Source: CAZAAW01 sp964483325
GTDB lineage: Bacteria; Pseudomonadota; Alphaproteobacteria; Rhizobiales; Kaistiaceae
Length of the DNA stretch: 40,172 nt
Reading direction: 5' to 3'
NCBI GenBank assembly: GCA_964483325.1
Contig: CAZAAW010000023.1
Span: 1-40,172 of the forward strand
Position 1 is the first letter of the stretch, and each line of letters starts with the position of its first letter. Below are positions 16,973 through 23,443 of this stretch, piece after piece. The position numbers were made by a program, and so were the translations under genes. The notes beneath the pieces were generated by a model. It searched no databases and was not told where the DNA came from. It saw nothing but the letters and a program-made list of their open reading frames with translations.

Positions 16973-17422
16973 GTGACGGAGGTGCTGTTCTACCACCTGC
17001 AGCGCCAGCCCCTCGAGGCGGTTCTGCCGGCTCTCCTGGAGCGGTCGCTGGAGCGATCGTGGCGGGTGGTCGTCGAAACGGGGTCGCGCGAGCGCCTGGA
17101 GGCGCTCGACGCCCACCTATGGACCTATCGCGACGAGGCGTTCCTGCCGCATGGCAGCGACGCCGAGAGCGCCGCCGACCAGCCGGTCTTCCTGACGACG
17201 GGCGACGAGAACCCGAACGGCGCGCAGGTACGCTTCTTCGTCGACGGCGCCATTCCACGCGACATGGACGGCTACAGCCGCATCGTCGTCATGTTCGACG
17301 GCAACGACGAGACGGCGCTCACCGAGGCGCGCAAGGCGTGGCAGGCCGCCTGGGCGGGCGGCCATGAGGCGACCTACTGGCAGCAGTCCGACAGGGGCCG
17401 CTGGGAGAAGCGGGCGGGCTGA
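16973..17422 (+). CDS. holC: DNA polymerase III subunit chi
   Basis: HolC (chi) links the clamp loader to single-strand-binding protein at the replication fork. The 149-residue protein has the family pattern: VLFYHLQRQPLEAVLPALLE at the N-terminus, LWTYRDEAFLPHG in the middle and a C-terminal YWQQSDRGRWEKRAG. The start is a GTG at 16973 with a GGGAGCGGG site; there is no ATG at the family's expected start. It lies just downstream of pepA. Its TGA directly abuts the stop of the convergent HAD gene (TGATCA, no spacer). Confidence 0.92.
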   Translation: MTEVLFYHLQRQPLEAVLPALLERSLERSWRVVVETGSRERLEALDAHLWTYRDEAFLPHGSDAESAADQPVFLTTGDENPNGAQVRFFVDGAIPRDMDGYSRIVVMFDGNDETALTEARKAWQAAWAGGHEATYWQQSDRGRWEKRAG

Positions 17423-18136
17423 TCAGTCGCGTAGCGCTTCGGGCAGTTCGCGCAGGGTCTGCAGCGTCTTGAAGCCTTCCGCCGTCATGTCCTCGATCGC
17501 CTCATGCGCCCAGGTGATCTGGTACGGCACATGGAAGGCCCTGCCGCCGATCGCCGTCACCGGCAGGACGTCGGAGCGCAGCGAGTTGCCGGTCATGGCG
17601 AATTCCTCCGGATCGACGCCGTGCCGGACGAGAAGGCGGCGATAGGTCGCCTCGTCCTTTTCCGAGACGATCTCTATGCGCTCGAAGAGGTCCGCCAGGC
17701 CGGAGCGGGCGATCTTGCTTTCCTGGTCGAAGAGATCGCCCTTGGTGATCAGCCAGAGCTGATGGTCGCGGGCCCGCAGCGTCTCCAGGACGTCGCGGAC
17801 GCCGTCGATGAGCTCGACCGGATGCCCGAGCATGGCGTGGCCGACCTTGAGGATCGCCTGGATATCCTCGCCGGGAACGCGGCCGGCCGTGACCTCCACC
17901 GCCGTCTCGACCATTGACAGCATGAAGCCCTTGATGCCGTAGCCGTAGAGCGAAAGGTTGCGCTTCTCGATCGCCAGCAGCCGGGCGTCGATCTCCGCCG
18001 CCGGCAGGTCGACATGGCGTGTCAAGAGATTGCGGAACTCGCCATGCGAGGTCGAGAAGAGCGTCTCATTATGCCACAGCGTGTCGTCGCCATCGAACGC
18101 CACCACGCGCGGCGGAAAGCGGTTTGTGTCGGTCAT
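17423..18136 (-). CDS. HAD family hydrolase
   Basis: A haloacid-dehalogenase superfamily phosphatase of 237 residues. Motif I is DGDDTLWHNE (nucleophile Asp15, Asp17), a cap domain covers about residues 25-110, motif II/III is around LWLITKGDLFDQESKI, and motif IV is GNSLRSDVLP, a variant of the usual GDSxxxD. Its ATG lies 14 bases after the ABC-F stop, so the two probably share a transcript. The substrate cannot be told from sequence. Homologues are common in rhizobial genomes but I know of no assigned function. Confidence 0.88.
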   Translation of the reverse strand: MTDTNRFPPRVVAFDGDDTLWHNETLFSTSHGEFRNLLTRHVDLPAAEIDARLLAIEKRNLSLYGYGIKGFMLSMVETAVEVTAGRVPGEDIQAILKVGHAMLGHPVELIDGVRDVLETLRARDHQLWLITKGDLFDQESKIARSGLADLFERIEIVSEKDEATYRRLLVRHGVDPEEFAMTGNSLRSDVLPVTAIGGRAFHVPYQITWAHEAIEDMTAEGFKTLQTLRELPEALRD

Positions 18137-18150
18137 CGTCGTGGCGGCGG

Positions 18151-20031
18151 TCAGCCGCCGCTCGCCTCTTCATAAGCCTGCGATAGCGAAAGCCACTGTT
18201 CCTCGGCGGCCGCAAGAGCCTTGACGGCGTCGGCGCGCTCCTTGCCGTGGCGGGCCGAGACGGCCGGATCACCGGTATAGACTTCCGGCGTCGCCATGAG
18301 GGCTTCGATGCGCTGAATGTGTTTCTGAAGATCGGCTATCAAGGCTTCGGTTTCTTTGATCTTTTTTCGCAGCGGCGCCAGTTCACCGCGCCGTGCCGCG
18401 GCTTCCCGCCGGCGCTCCTGGCCGGTGGCCCGGGCGATGGCGCCGCCGCCGTCGCCGCGCCCGCCGCGCGCCTCCAGCACCAGGCGGCGATAGTCGTCCA
18501 TGTCGCCCTCGAAGCGCGCGACGGTCCCGTCCGCCACCAGCCAGAGCCGGTCGACGCAGGCCTCCAGGAGATGCCGGTCATGGCTGATGATCATGACCGC
18601 TCCGGCAAACTCGTTGAGCGCCATGACCAGCGCGTCGCGGCTGTCGATATCGAGATGGTTGGTCGGCTCGTCAAGAATGAGGAGGTCCGGGCCGTGGAAG
18701 GCGGCAAGGCTCAGCAGCAGCCGCGCCTTCTCGCCGCCGGAGAGCTCGCCGGTGGGCGTATCCATCTTGCGCCCGGGAAAGCCGATCGCGCCCGTCCGGG
18801 CGCGCACTTTGGCCTCCGGCTGTCCGGGCATGAGGTCGCGGACATGGTCGAAGGCGGAATGCTGCGGGTTGAGCTCGTCGAGCTGGTGCTGGGCGAAATA
18901 GCCGACCGACAGCTTCGTCGCTCGCTGCACCGTTCCGCCCATCGCCTCGAGGCGACCGGAGACGAGCTTGGCGAAAGTCGACTTGCCGTTGCCGTTCTGC
19001 CCCAGGAGGCCGATGCGGTCGTCATTGTCGATGCGCAGGTTGAGCCGCGTCAGGACGGGCGCGCCGGACGCATAGCCGACGGAGGCGCCTTCCATCGCGA
19101 CGATCGGCGGTGCGGCGGGCTTTGCCGGGTCGGGGAAGACGATGGGATAGACGTGCTCATCGATCAGCTCGGCGATCGGCTCCAGCTTTGCCAGCGCCTT
19201 CAGGCGTGACTGCGCCTGCCGGGCCTTGGAGGCCTTGGCGCGGAAGCGCTCGACGAAGGCTTCAAGGTGCTTGCGCTGCTCTTCCTGCTTCTTGCGCTGC
19301 TTGACCTGCAGCGCCTGTTTCTCGCGGCGCTGGCGATCGAACTGGCTGTAGCCGCCGCGATAGAGCGTCAGGCGCAGTTGGTCGAGATGCACGATCGTGT
19401 CGACGGCGGTGTCCAGAAGGTCGCGATCATGGCTGATGATCAGGACCGTGTGCGGGTAGCGCGCCAGGAAGGTCTGCAGCCACAGCGTTCCTTCCAGGTC
19501 GAGATAGTTGGTCGGTTCGTCGAGCAGCAGCAGGTCGGGCGCCGAGAACAGGACCGCCGCCAGCGCCACGCGCATCCGCCAGCCGCCCGACAGGGCGGAG
19601 CAGGGGCCGCGCTGCGTCGCCTCGTCGAAGCCGAGACCGGACAGGATCGTCGCGGCGCGGGCCTCGGCGGCATGCGCCTCGATATCGGCGAGGCGGATCT
19701 GGATGTCGGCGATGCGATGCGGGTCGGTGGCGGTTTCCGCCTCGGCGAGGAGGGCCGCCCGTTCCGTATCGGCGGCCAGCACGACGTCGATCAGGGCCTC
19801 GTCGGAGGAGGGCGCCTCCTGCGCCACCTGTCCGATGCGGGCGCCCTTCGGCAGGCTAATGCCGCCGCTTTCGGGCGTCAGCTCGCCGGTGATTAGCCGG
19901 AACAGGGTCGTCTTGCCGGCGCCGTTGCGCCCGACGAGCCCGGCCTTGGCCCCGGCGGCAAGGGAAAGCGAAGCGCCGTCGAGAAGCGTGCGCTCTCCGA
20001 TGCGGTAGGTGAGGTCGCTGATCTGGATCAT
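18151..20031 (-). CDS. ABC-F family ATP-binding protein
   Basis: ABC-F proteins are soluble twin ATPases, without membrane domains, that act on the ribosome. The 626-residue protein has a first cassette (GRNGAGKTTLFRL near 36, signature LSGGWRMRVALA, LLLLDEPTNYLD), a linker of basic helices, a second cassette (GQNGNGKSTFAKL, ELSGGEKARLLL, LLILDEPTNHLD) and a C-terminal coiled coil (REAAARRGELAPLRKKIKETEALI). Size is closest to YheS or Uup. The ATG at 20031 starts the MIQISDLTYRIGE strand; the frame opens upstream to 20232 with no similarity. A structured leader with terminator lies upstream. Confidence 0.93.
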   Translation of the reverse strand: MIQISDLTYRIGERTLLDGASLSLAAGAKAGLVGRNGAGKTTLFRLITGELTPESGGISLPKGARIGQVAQEAPSSDEALIDVVLAADTERAALLAEAETATDPHRIADIQIRLADIEAHAAEARAATILSGLGFDEATQRGPCSALSGGWRMRVALAAVLFSAPDLLLLDEPTNYLDLEGTLWLQTFLARYPHTVLIISHDRDLLDTAVDTIVHLDQLRLTLYRGGYSQFDRQRREKQALQVKQRKKQEEQRKHLEAFVERFRAKASKARQAQSRLKALAKLEPIAELIDEHVYPIVFPDPAKPAAPPIVAMEGASVGYASGAPVLTRLNLRIDNDDRIGLLGQNGNGKSTFAKLVSGRLEAMGGTVQRATKLSVGYFAQHQLDELNPQHSAFDHVRDLMPGQPEAKVRARTGAIGFPGRKMDTPTGELSGGEKARLLLSLAAFHGPDLLILDEPTNHLDIDSRDALVMALNEFAGAVMIISHDRHLLEACVDRLWLVADGTVARFEGDMDDYRRLVLEARGGRGDGGGAIARATGQERRREAAARRGELAPLRKKIKETEALIADLQKHIQRIEALMATPEVYTGDPAVSARHGKERADAVKALAAAEEQWLSLSQAYEEASGG

Positions 20032-20131
20032 CGCCGGTGTTTGCCGCGAAGGCGGCGGCGAAGGCAAGAGACCCGGAGCCAGGACCCGAGCCAAGTCCCG
20101 GCGCGGTTGTCGTGCATCCCGCTGCGGCAAG

Positions 20132-20156
20132 AAAAAAAGCGCCCCGAAAGGGGCGC
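20132..20156 (-). terminator. Intrinsic terminator upstream of the ABC-F gene
   Basis: On the minus strand a 7-bp GC stem (GCGCCCC/GGGGCGC, arms 20150-20156 and 20139-20145) with a TTTC loop is followed directly by seven T (20132-20138). It is a textbook Rho-independent terminator for minus-strand transcription, positioned about 100 bases before the ABC-F start codon. Confidence 0.85.
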
Positions 20157-20182
20157 CGAGGTAGCGGGGGAGGAAAGGAAAG

Positions 20183-20290
20183 TCAGGGCCAGATCCGTCC
20201 GGATGGTCGCGCTTGCAACGACCACCCAACAAAGCTGGCGAGCGAAGCCGAGGGGTGCTTTGGGGAACGGGAATTCCTTACGGCCACCAT
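20183..20290 (-). CDS. Possible 35-residue leader ORF
   Basis: An ATG at 20290 is preceded by AGGTG at a 6-base distance and opens a 35-codon frame (begins MVAVRNSRSPKHPS, ends SGRIWP) ending at 20183. It begins about 12 nt after the predicted RNA start and covers both stems, with the terminator downstream. A translated leader that controls folding would fit ABC-F regulation, but chance is a real possibility in DNA of this composition. Confidence 0.2.
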   Translation of the reverse strand: MVAVRNSRSPKHPSASLASFVGWSLQARPSGRIWP

Positions 20291-20307
20291 CGGCGGCACC
20301 TGATGAA

Positions 20308-20336
20308 TTTATAAGGTGCATTTATAATAAGCGCAA
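20308..20336 (-). promoter_or_regulatory. Promoter of the candidate RNA / ABC-F leader
   Basis: On the minus strand TTGCGC (20331-20336), 17 bases, TATAAA (20308-20313), in a locally AT-rich patch. The expected start point is near 20302. Confidence 0.5.
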
Positions 20337-20487
20337 CGGCAACACATTCTGTTGACCGCGCGACCGAGCGCCGCGCGGGGCTCCAGCGGCGGCCTCGATG
20401 GGGGCTCTGACGCCACAATCGGCAGGCGATGGCTGGCGACCCGTGAATCACCGCATAATGCGCTGATCATGATTCGTGGGGGCCACC

Positions 20488-21195
20488 ATGGGTGATACGC
20501 TGAAGAGATACCTGGCTGAACTGATCGGTACAGCCGTCCTTGTCATCGTTGGCTGCGGCGCCGTCGCCATCGGCGGCTATGGCGCCCAATTGCCGCTTGG
20601 CGTCGTGCCAATCGGCTTCGCTTTCGGCCTGGCCGTGATGATGATGGTCTACACGATCGGGCCGATCTCCGGTTGCCACATCAATCCGGCCGTCACCGTC
20701 GCCTTTGCCGTCGCCGGCCGCATGCGCTGGAGCGACGCCGCCGGCTACATCATCGCCCAGGTGATCGGCGGCCTCCTTGGCGCGCTCGTCCTGGTGCTGA
20801 TCCTCAGCGGCAAGATCGGCGGCAACGACCTGGCGGTGTCCGGCCTCGGCGCCAATGCCTATGGCGAAGGGCATGGCGGATACGGCATTGCCGCGGCGAT
20901 GATCACCGAGGTTCTCGCCACCGCCATCTTCACAGCGGTGATCCTCGGCGTGACGCAGGTGAAGGCGGCGACCGGCCTCGTCGCAGGGCTTGCCATCGGC
21001 CTGACCCTTTTCACGCTGCACCTGCCGTTCGTGCCGGTGACCGGCCTGTCGGTGAACCCGGCGCGCAGCATCGGCCCGGCCGTCTTCGTCGGCGGCGACC
21101 CGCTCAGCCAGATATGGCTGTTCATCGTCTTCCCGCTGATCGGCGGCGCCATCGCCGGGCTGCTGTTCCGCGCCCGCATCCTGTCGGCGGACTGA
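20488..21195 (+). CDS. aqpZ: Aquaporin Z-like water channel
   Basis: AqpZ conducts water across the inner membrane. The 235-residue protein has six membrane segments and two half-helix motifs: GCHINPAVTV in the first half and SVNPARSIGPA in the second. Alignment by eye with E. coli AqpZ gives filter residues Phe (GFAFG), His (LHLPFVP), Leu in place of Thr183 (TGLSVNPAR) and Arg. The ATG at 20488 is preceded by a GGGGG stretch; a GTG four codons upstream is the alternative. Its promoter is unclear. Confidence 0.93.
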   Translation: MGDTLKRYLAELIGTAVLVIVGCGAVAIGGYGAQLPLGVVPIGFAFGLAVMMMVYTIGPISGCHINPAVTVAFAVAGRMRWSDAAGYIIAQVIGGLLGALVLVLILSGKIGGNDLAVSGLGANAYGEGHGGYGIAAAMITEVLATAIFTAVILGVTQVKAATGLVAGLAIGLTLFTLHLPFVPVTGLSVNPARSIGPAVFVGGDPLSQIWLFIVFPLIGGAIAGLLFRARILSAD

Positions 21196-21233
21196 GCGCC
21201 GCGCTTCGGCGCGTCCTGTTGCTGCGATCCGGA

Positions 21234-21260
21234 AGCCCGGGGCTTGGCTAGCCCCGGGCT
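21234..21260. repeat. Perfect 11-bp inverted repeat between aqpZ and ndk
   Basis: AGCCCGGGGCT and AGCCCCGGGCT are separated by five bases. It could terminate aqpZ transcription although no T-run follows. Its loop and right arm overlap a possible ndk promoter. Confidence 0.6.
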
Positions 21261-21273
21261 GCGCCGCTATACA
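21244..21273 (+). promoter_or_regulatory. Possible ndk promoter
   Basis: TTGGCT (21244-21249), 18 bases, TATACA (21268-21273). The start point would be about 28 bases before the ndk ATG. The -35 box lies in the loop of the inverted repeat at 21234-21260. Confidence 0.35.
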
Positions 21274-21307
21274 GCCGGCCACCGCCATCCCAACAACAGG
21301 ACATGAC

Positions 21308-21730
21308 ATGGCCATCGAGCGTACCTTTTCGATGATCAAGCCGGATGCCACCAAAGCAAACCTCACCGGCAAGATCACCGCCAAGCTGGAGGAAGCCGGC
21401 CTGCGCGTTGTCGCCAGCAAGCGCGTCTGGATGAGCCGCCAGCAGGCGGAGGGCTTCTATGCCGTTCACCGCGAGCGCCCGTTCTTCGGCGAACTCGTGG
21501 AGTTCATGTGTTCAGGCCCGACCGTCGTGCAGGTGCTGGAGGGCGAGAACGCCATCCTGCGCAACCGCGAGGTGATGGGCGCCACCGATCCCGCCAAGGC
21601 CGATCCCGGCACGATCCGCAAGGAATTCGCCCGCTCCATCGGCGAAAATGCCGTGCATGGCTCCGATGCGCCGGAGACGGCGAAGGAGGAGATCGCCTAC
21701 TGGTTCTCCGGCGTCGAAATCGTCGGCTGA
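21308..21730 (+). CDS. ndk: Nucleoside diphosphate kinase
   Basis: Ndk equilibrates nucleoside di- and triphosphates via a phosphohistidine. The 140-residue protein has the full family pattern: MAIERTFSMIKPDATKANL at the start, VLEGENAILRNREVMGATDPAKADPGTIR, and the active-site NAVHGSDAPETA with its catalytic His. The ATG follows an ACAGGAC stretch. Length is standard. It lies between aqpZ and a DUF2171 gene with no tight coupling to either. Confidence 0.98.
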   Translation: MAIERTFSMIKPDATKANLTGKITAKLEEAGLRVVASKRVWMSRQQAEGFYAVHRERPFFGELVEFMCSGPTVVQVLEGENAILRNREVMGATDPAKADPGTIRKEFARSIGENAVHGSDAPETAKEEIAYWFSGVEIVG

Positions 21731-21822
21731 ACCGGGGCCGGAGGGCTTCTCCGAAGCTCGCCTTTGCCCCGAACCTTTTGCAACGACTGGCGTTCTCCCC
21801 TTGTGCAAGTGGGAGAACAGCC

Positions 21823-22041
21823 ATGAACACGCAGCAGATCAAGGAGCATATGGAGGTTCTCGGCTCCGACGGCCTCCATATCGGTACGGTCGATTATCTC
21901 GAGGAAGGCTCGAGCCAGATTGTCCTCACCCGATCGGATTCGCCCGACGGCGAGCATCACGCCATTCCGATGGGCTGGGTCGACCATGTCGACACCCAGG
22001 TCCACCTGAATCAGCCGAGCACGGCGATCAGCTTCCAGTAG
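21823..22041 (+). CDS. DUF2171 domain protein
   Basis: A 72-residue soluble protein with the DUF2171 pattern: MNTQQIKEHMEVLGSDGLHIGTVD, then IVLTRSDSPDGEHHAIPMGWVDHVD. This looks like a PRC-barrel-like small fold, with a conserved region resembling the 'switch to stress' proteins of alphaproteobacteria, but no function is established that I know of. A GGGAGAA ribosome-binding site lies just upstream. Its last 14 bases overlap the 3' end of the convergent moaE. Confidence 0.85.
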   Translation: MNTQQIKEHMEVLGSDGLHIGTVDYLEEGSSQIVLTRSDSPDGEHHAIPMGWVDHVDTQVHLNQPSTAISFQ

Positions 22042-22540
22042 CCGCCTTGCCGGGGACGGCGGGCCGTGTGTCCGCCGTTTCCGGGCGCCATCGCCGGCTG
22101 GCATCGTCGTCGGCCTGGCGGGCGGCGACCCAGTTGCCGGCCGCTCCGTCGATGCGTTCCTCCTTCTTCCAGAAGGGGGCGCGCGTCTTCATGAAGTCCA
22201 TCAGGAACTCAGCCGCAGCAAAGGCCGCCTGGCGGTGGAGAGAAGCGGTGACGACGAGAACGATGCGGTCGCCCGGCCGCATGCGGCCGCTGCGGTGGAT
22301 GACGGTGATCGCCTGCAGCGGCCAGCGCTGCGCCGCCTCCGCGGCGATGCGGGCGATCTCCGCTTCCGCCATTCCCGGATAGTGCTCCAGCTCCAGCGCA
22401 GCGAGGCGGCCGCCATCGTCGCGGCAGAGGCCGGTGAAGCTGACCACGGCGCCGATATCGGTCCGCCCATCTGCCACGCGGCGAAGTTCGGCGTCGGTGT
22501 CGAAATCCTCGCGCTGCACAAGGATGCGCGGCGTCAGCAT
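22028..22540 (-). CDS. moaE: Molybdopterin synthase catalytic subunit
   Basis: MoaE, with MoaD, inserts two sulfurs into precursor Z to form molybdopterin. The 170-residue protein shows ILVQREDFDTDAEL at the start, GAVVSFTGLCRD, ELEHYPGMAE, VIHRSGRMRPGD and the catalytic-lysine region MKTRAPFWKKEE. The C-terminal 25 residues after WVAARQADD are a variable tail that runs over the end of the DUF2171 gene on the other strand. moaD lies 8 bases upstream. Length is slightly above the usual 150. Confidence 0.96.
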   Translation of the reverse strand: MLTPRILVQREDFDTDAELRRVADGRTDIGAVVSFTGLCRDDGGRLAALELEHYPGMAEAEIARIAAEAAQRWPLQAITVIHRSGRMRPGDRIVLVVTASLHRQAAFAAAEFLMDFMKTRAPFWKKEERIDGAAGNWVAARQADDDASRRWRPETADTRPAVPGKAATGS

Positions 22541-22548
22541 GGTCGCCG

Positions 22549-22800
22549 TCAGCCCCCGGTCATCGGTGGGAACAGCGCCACTTCGCGGGCGCCGGCAAGC
22601 GGTGCCGCCAGGTCGGCATGGGTCTGGTCGAGGGCGACGCGGATGCCGGCCGGCTCGCCGAGGGCGTTCTCATACTGCTCGCCGCGGCCGCGCAGCCAGC
22701 CGATAAGCTCGCCGACCGTCGCGACCTCCGCCGGCACGTCGATTGTTTCGTCGGCGAGGCCGATGCGCTCCCGCACCCAGGCGAAATAGACCAGCCTCAC
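22549..22800 (-). CDS. moaD: Molybdopterin converting factor subunit 1
   Basis: MoaD is the ubiquitin-like sulfur carrier for molybdopterin synthase. The 83-residue protein has the beta-grasp pattern VRLVYFAWVRERIG at the start, VGELIGWLRGRG in the middle and the essential C-terminal Gly-Gly in FPPMTGG. The start is a GTG at 22800 overlapping the pgsA stop (GTGA). An upstream in-frame stretch has no similarity to the family. Directly followed by moaE. Confidence 0.95.
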   Translation of the reverse strand: MRLVYFAWVRERIGLADETIDVPAEVATVGELIGWLRGRGEQYENALGEPAGIRVALDQTHADLAAPLAGAREVALFPPMTGG

Positions 22801-23396
22801 GAATCTTCCTTCACGACATGCTGCACGCCGGCGCGCAGATAATCGTAGCCGGTATAGATGGTCAGGATCGCCGCGAGCCACAGCAGGCCGAGACCGATAT
22901 CGGTCATGTACGGCACGAAGCGCTCGCCGGCGGGGCCGAGGAGAAGGAAGCCGAGGGCGCCCATCTGGGCAGCGGTCTTCCATTTCGCCAGCCGGGTGAC
23001 CGGGACGCTGACCCGCACTTCGGCGAGATATTCGCGCAGACCGGAGACGAGGATCTCGCGCGACAGGATCACCAGCGCCGCCCACAGCGACCAGCCGCTG
23101 ATCGTGCCGTCGGCGACCAGGATGAGCAGGGCGGCGGCGACGAGGAGCTTGTCGGCGATCGGATCGAGCATGCGCCCGAGGCTCGACTGCTGCTGCCAGG
23201 CGCGGGCGAGGTAGCCGTCGAAGAAGTCGGTGATGCCGGCTGCCACGAAGATCAGCACCGCCGCCCAGCGTTTGACGTCGCCGGTGAGATAGAAACAGGC
23301 GACCATCGCCGGGATGGCGAGGATGCGCGCATAGGTCAGGAGGTTGGGGAGCGATACCGGGCTGACCCGGGAAACGCGAGGTGCTGCTTCTACCAT
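22797..23396 (-). CDS. pgsA: CDP-diacylglycerol-glycerol-3-phosphate 3-phosphatidyltransferase
   Basis: PgsA makes phosphatidylglycerophosphate, the precursor of phosphatidylglycerol and cardiolipin. The 199-residue membrane protein carries the CDP-alcohol phosphotransferase motif DGYLARAWQQQSSLGRMLD followed by PIAD (residues about 59-81), several hydrophobic segments, and the N-terminal SLPNLLTYARILAIPAMV typical of PgsA. It lies between uvrC and moaD, as in many rhizobia. The window has a second gene of this superfamily at 31925; this one is the better PgsA candidate by context with uvrC. Confidence 0.92.
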   Translation of the reverse strand: MVEAAPRVSRVSPVSLPNLLTYARILAIPAMVACFYLTGDVKRWAAVLIFVAAGITDFFDGYLARAWQQQSSLGRMLDPIADKLLVAAALLILVADGTISGWSLWAALVILSREILVSGLREYLAEVRVSVPVTRLAKWKTAAQMGALGFLLLGPAGERFVPYMTDIGLGLLWLAAILTIYTGYDYLRAGVQHVVKEDS

Positions 23397-23443
23397 AGCC
23401 CGCTCAGGTGATAGGCCCGTCCCGTCCTGGTCAACCCATCGGG

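Larger units (their letters stand above)
20132..20302 (-). ncRNA. Candidate small RNA or attenuator leader upstream of the ABC-F gene
   Basis: About 170 nt bounded by a sigma-70-like promoter and an intrinsic terminator, all on the minus strand. Folding by eye gives: a stem from the arms at 20225-20235 and 20257-20264 with a small inner GGC/GCC hairpin; a 9-bp stem between 20201-20209 and 20219-20227 with one G-U pair and a 9-nt loop (the two stems compete for three bases); an unpaired CU-rich stretch (CTTTCCTTTCCTCCCCC, 20166-20182); then the terminator. It may be a trans-acting RNA, or the attenuated leader of the ABC-F gene. No known family recognised. Confidence 0.4.
20032..20487. other. 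456-base intergenic region with structured minus-strand transcript candidate
   Basis: Lies between the minus-strand ABC-F gene and the plus-strand aqpZ. It holds a minus-strand promoter (20308-20336), a candidate structured RNA (20132-20302) ending in an intrinsic terminator (20132-20156), and about 100 bases between that terminator and the ABC-F start. From 20340 to 20487 I see only a weak CATAAT near 20453 that might belong to an aqpZ promoter. Confidence 0.6.

Noticed and set aside
18151..20031. ABC-F protein as an antibiotic-resistance determinant
   Set aside because: The protein looks like a housekeeping ABC-F type with a C-terminal coiled coil; nothing in the linker or neighbours indicates a drug-specific resistance factor.
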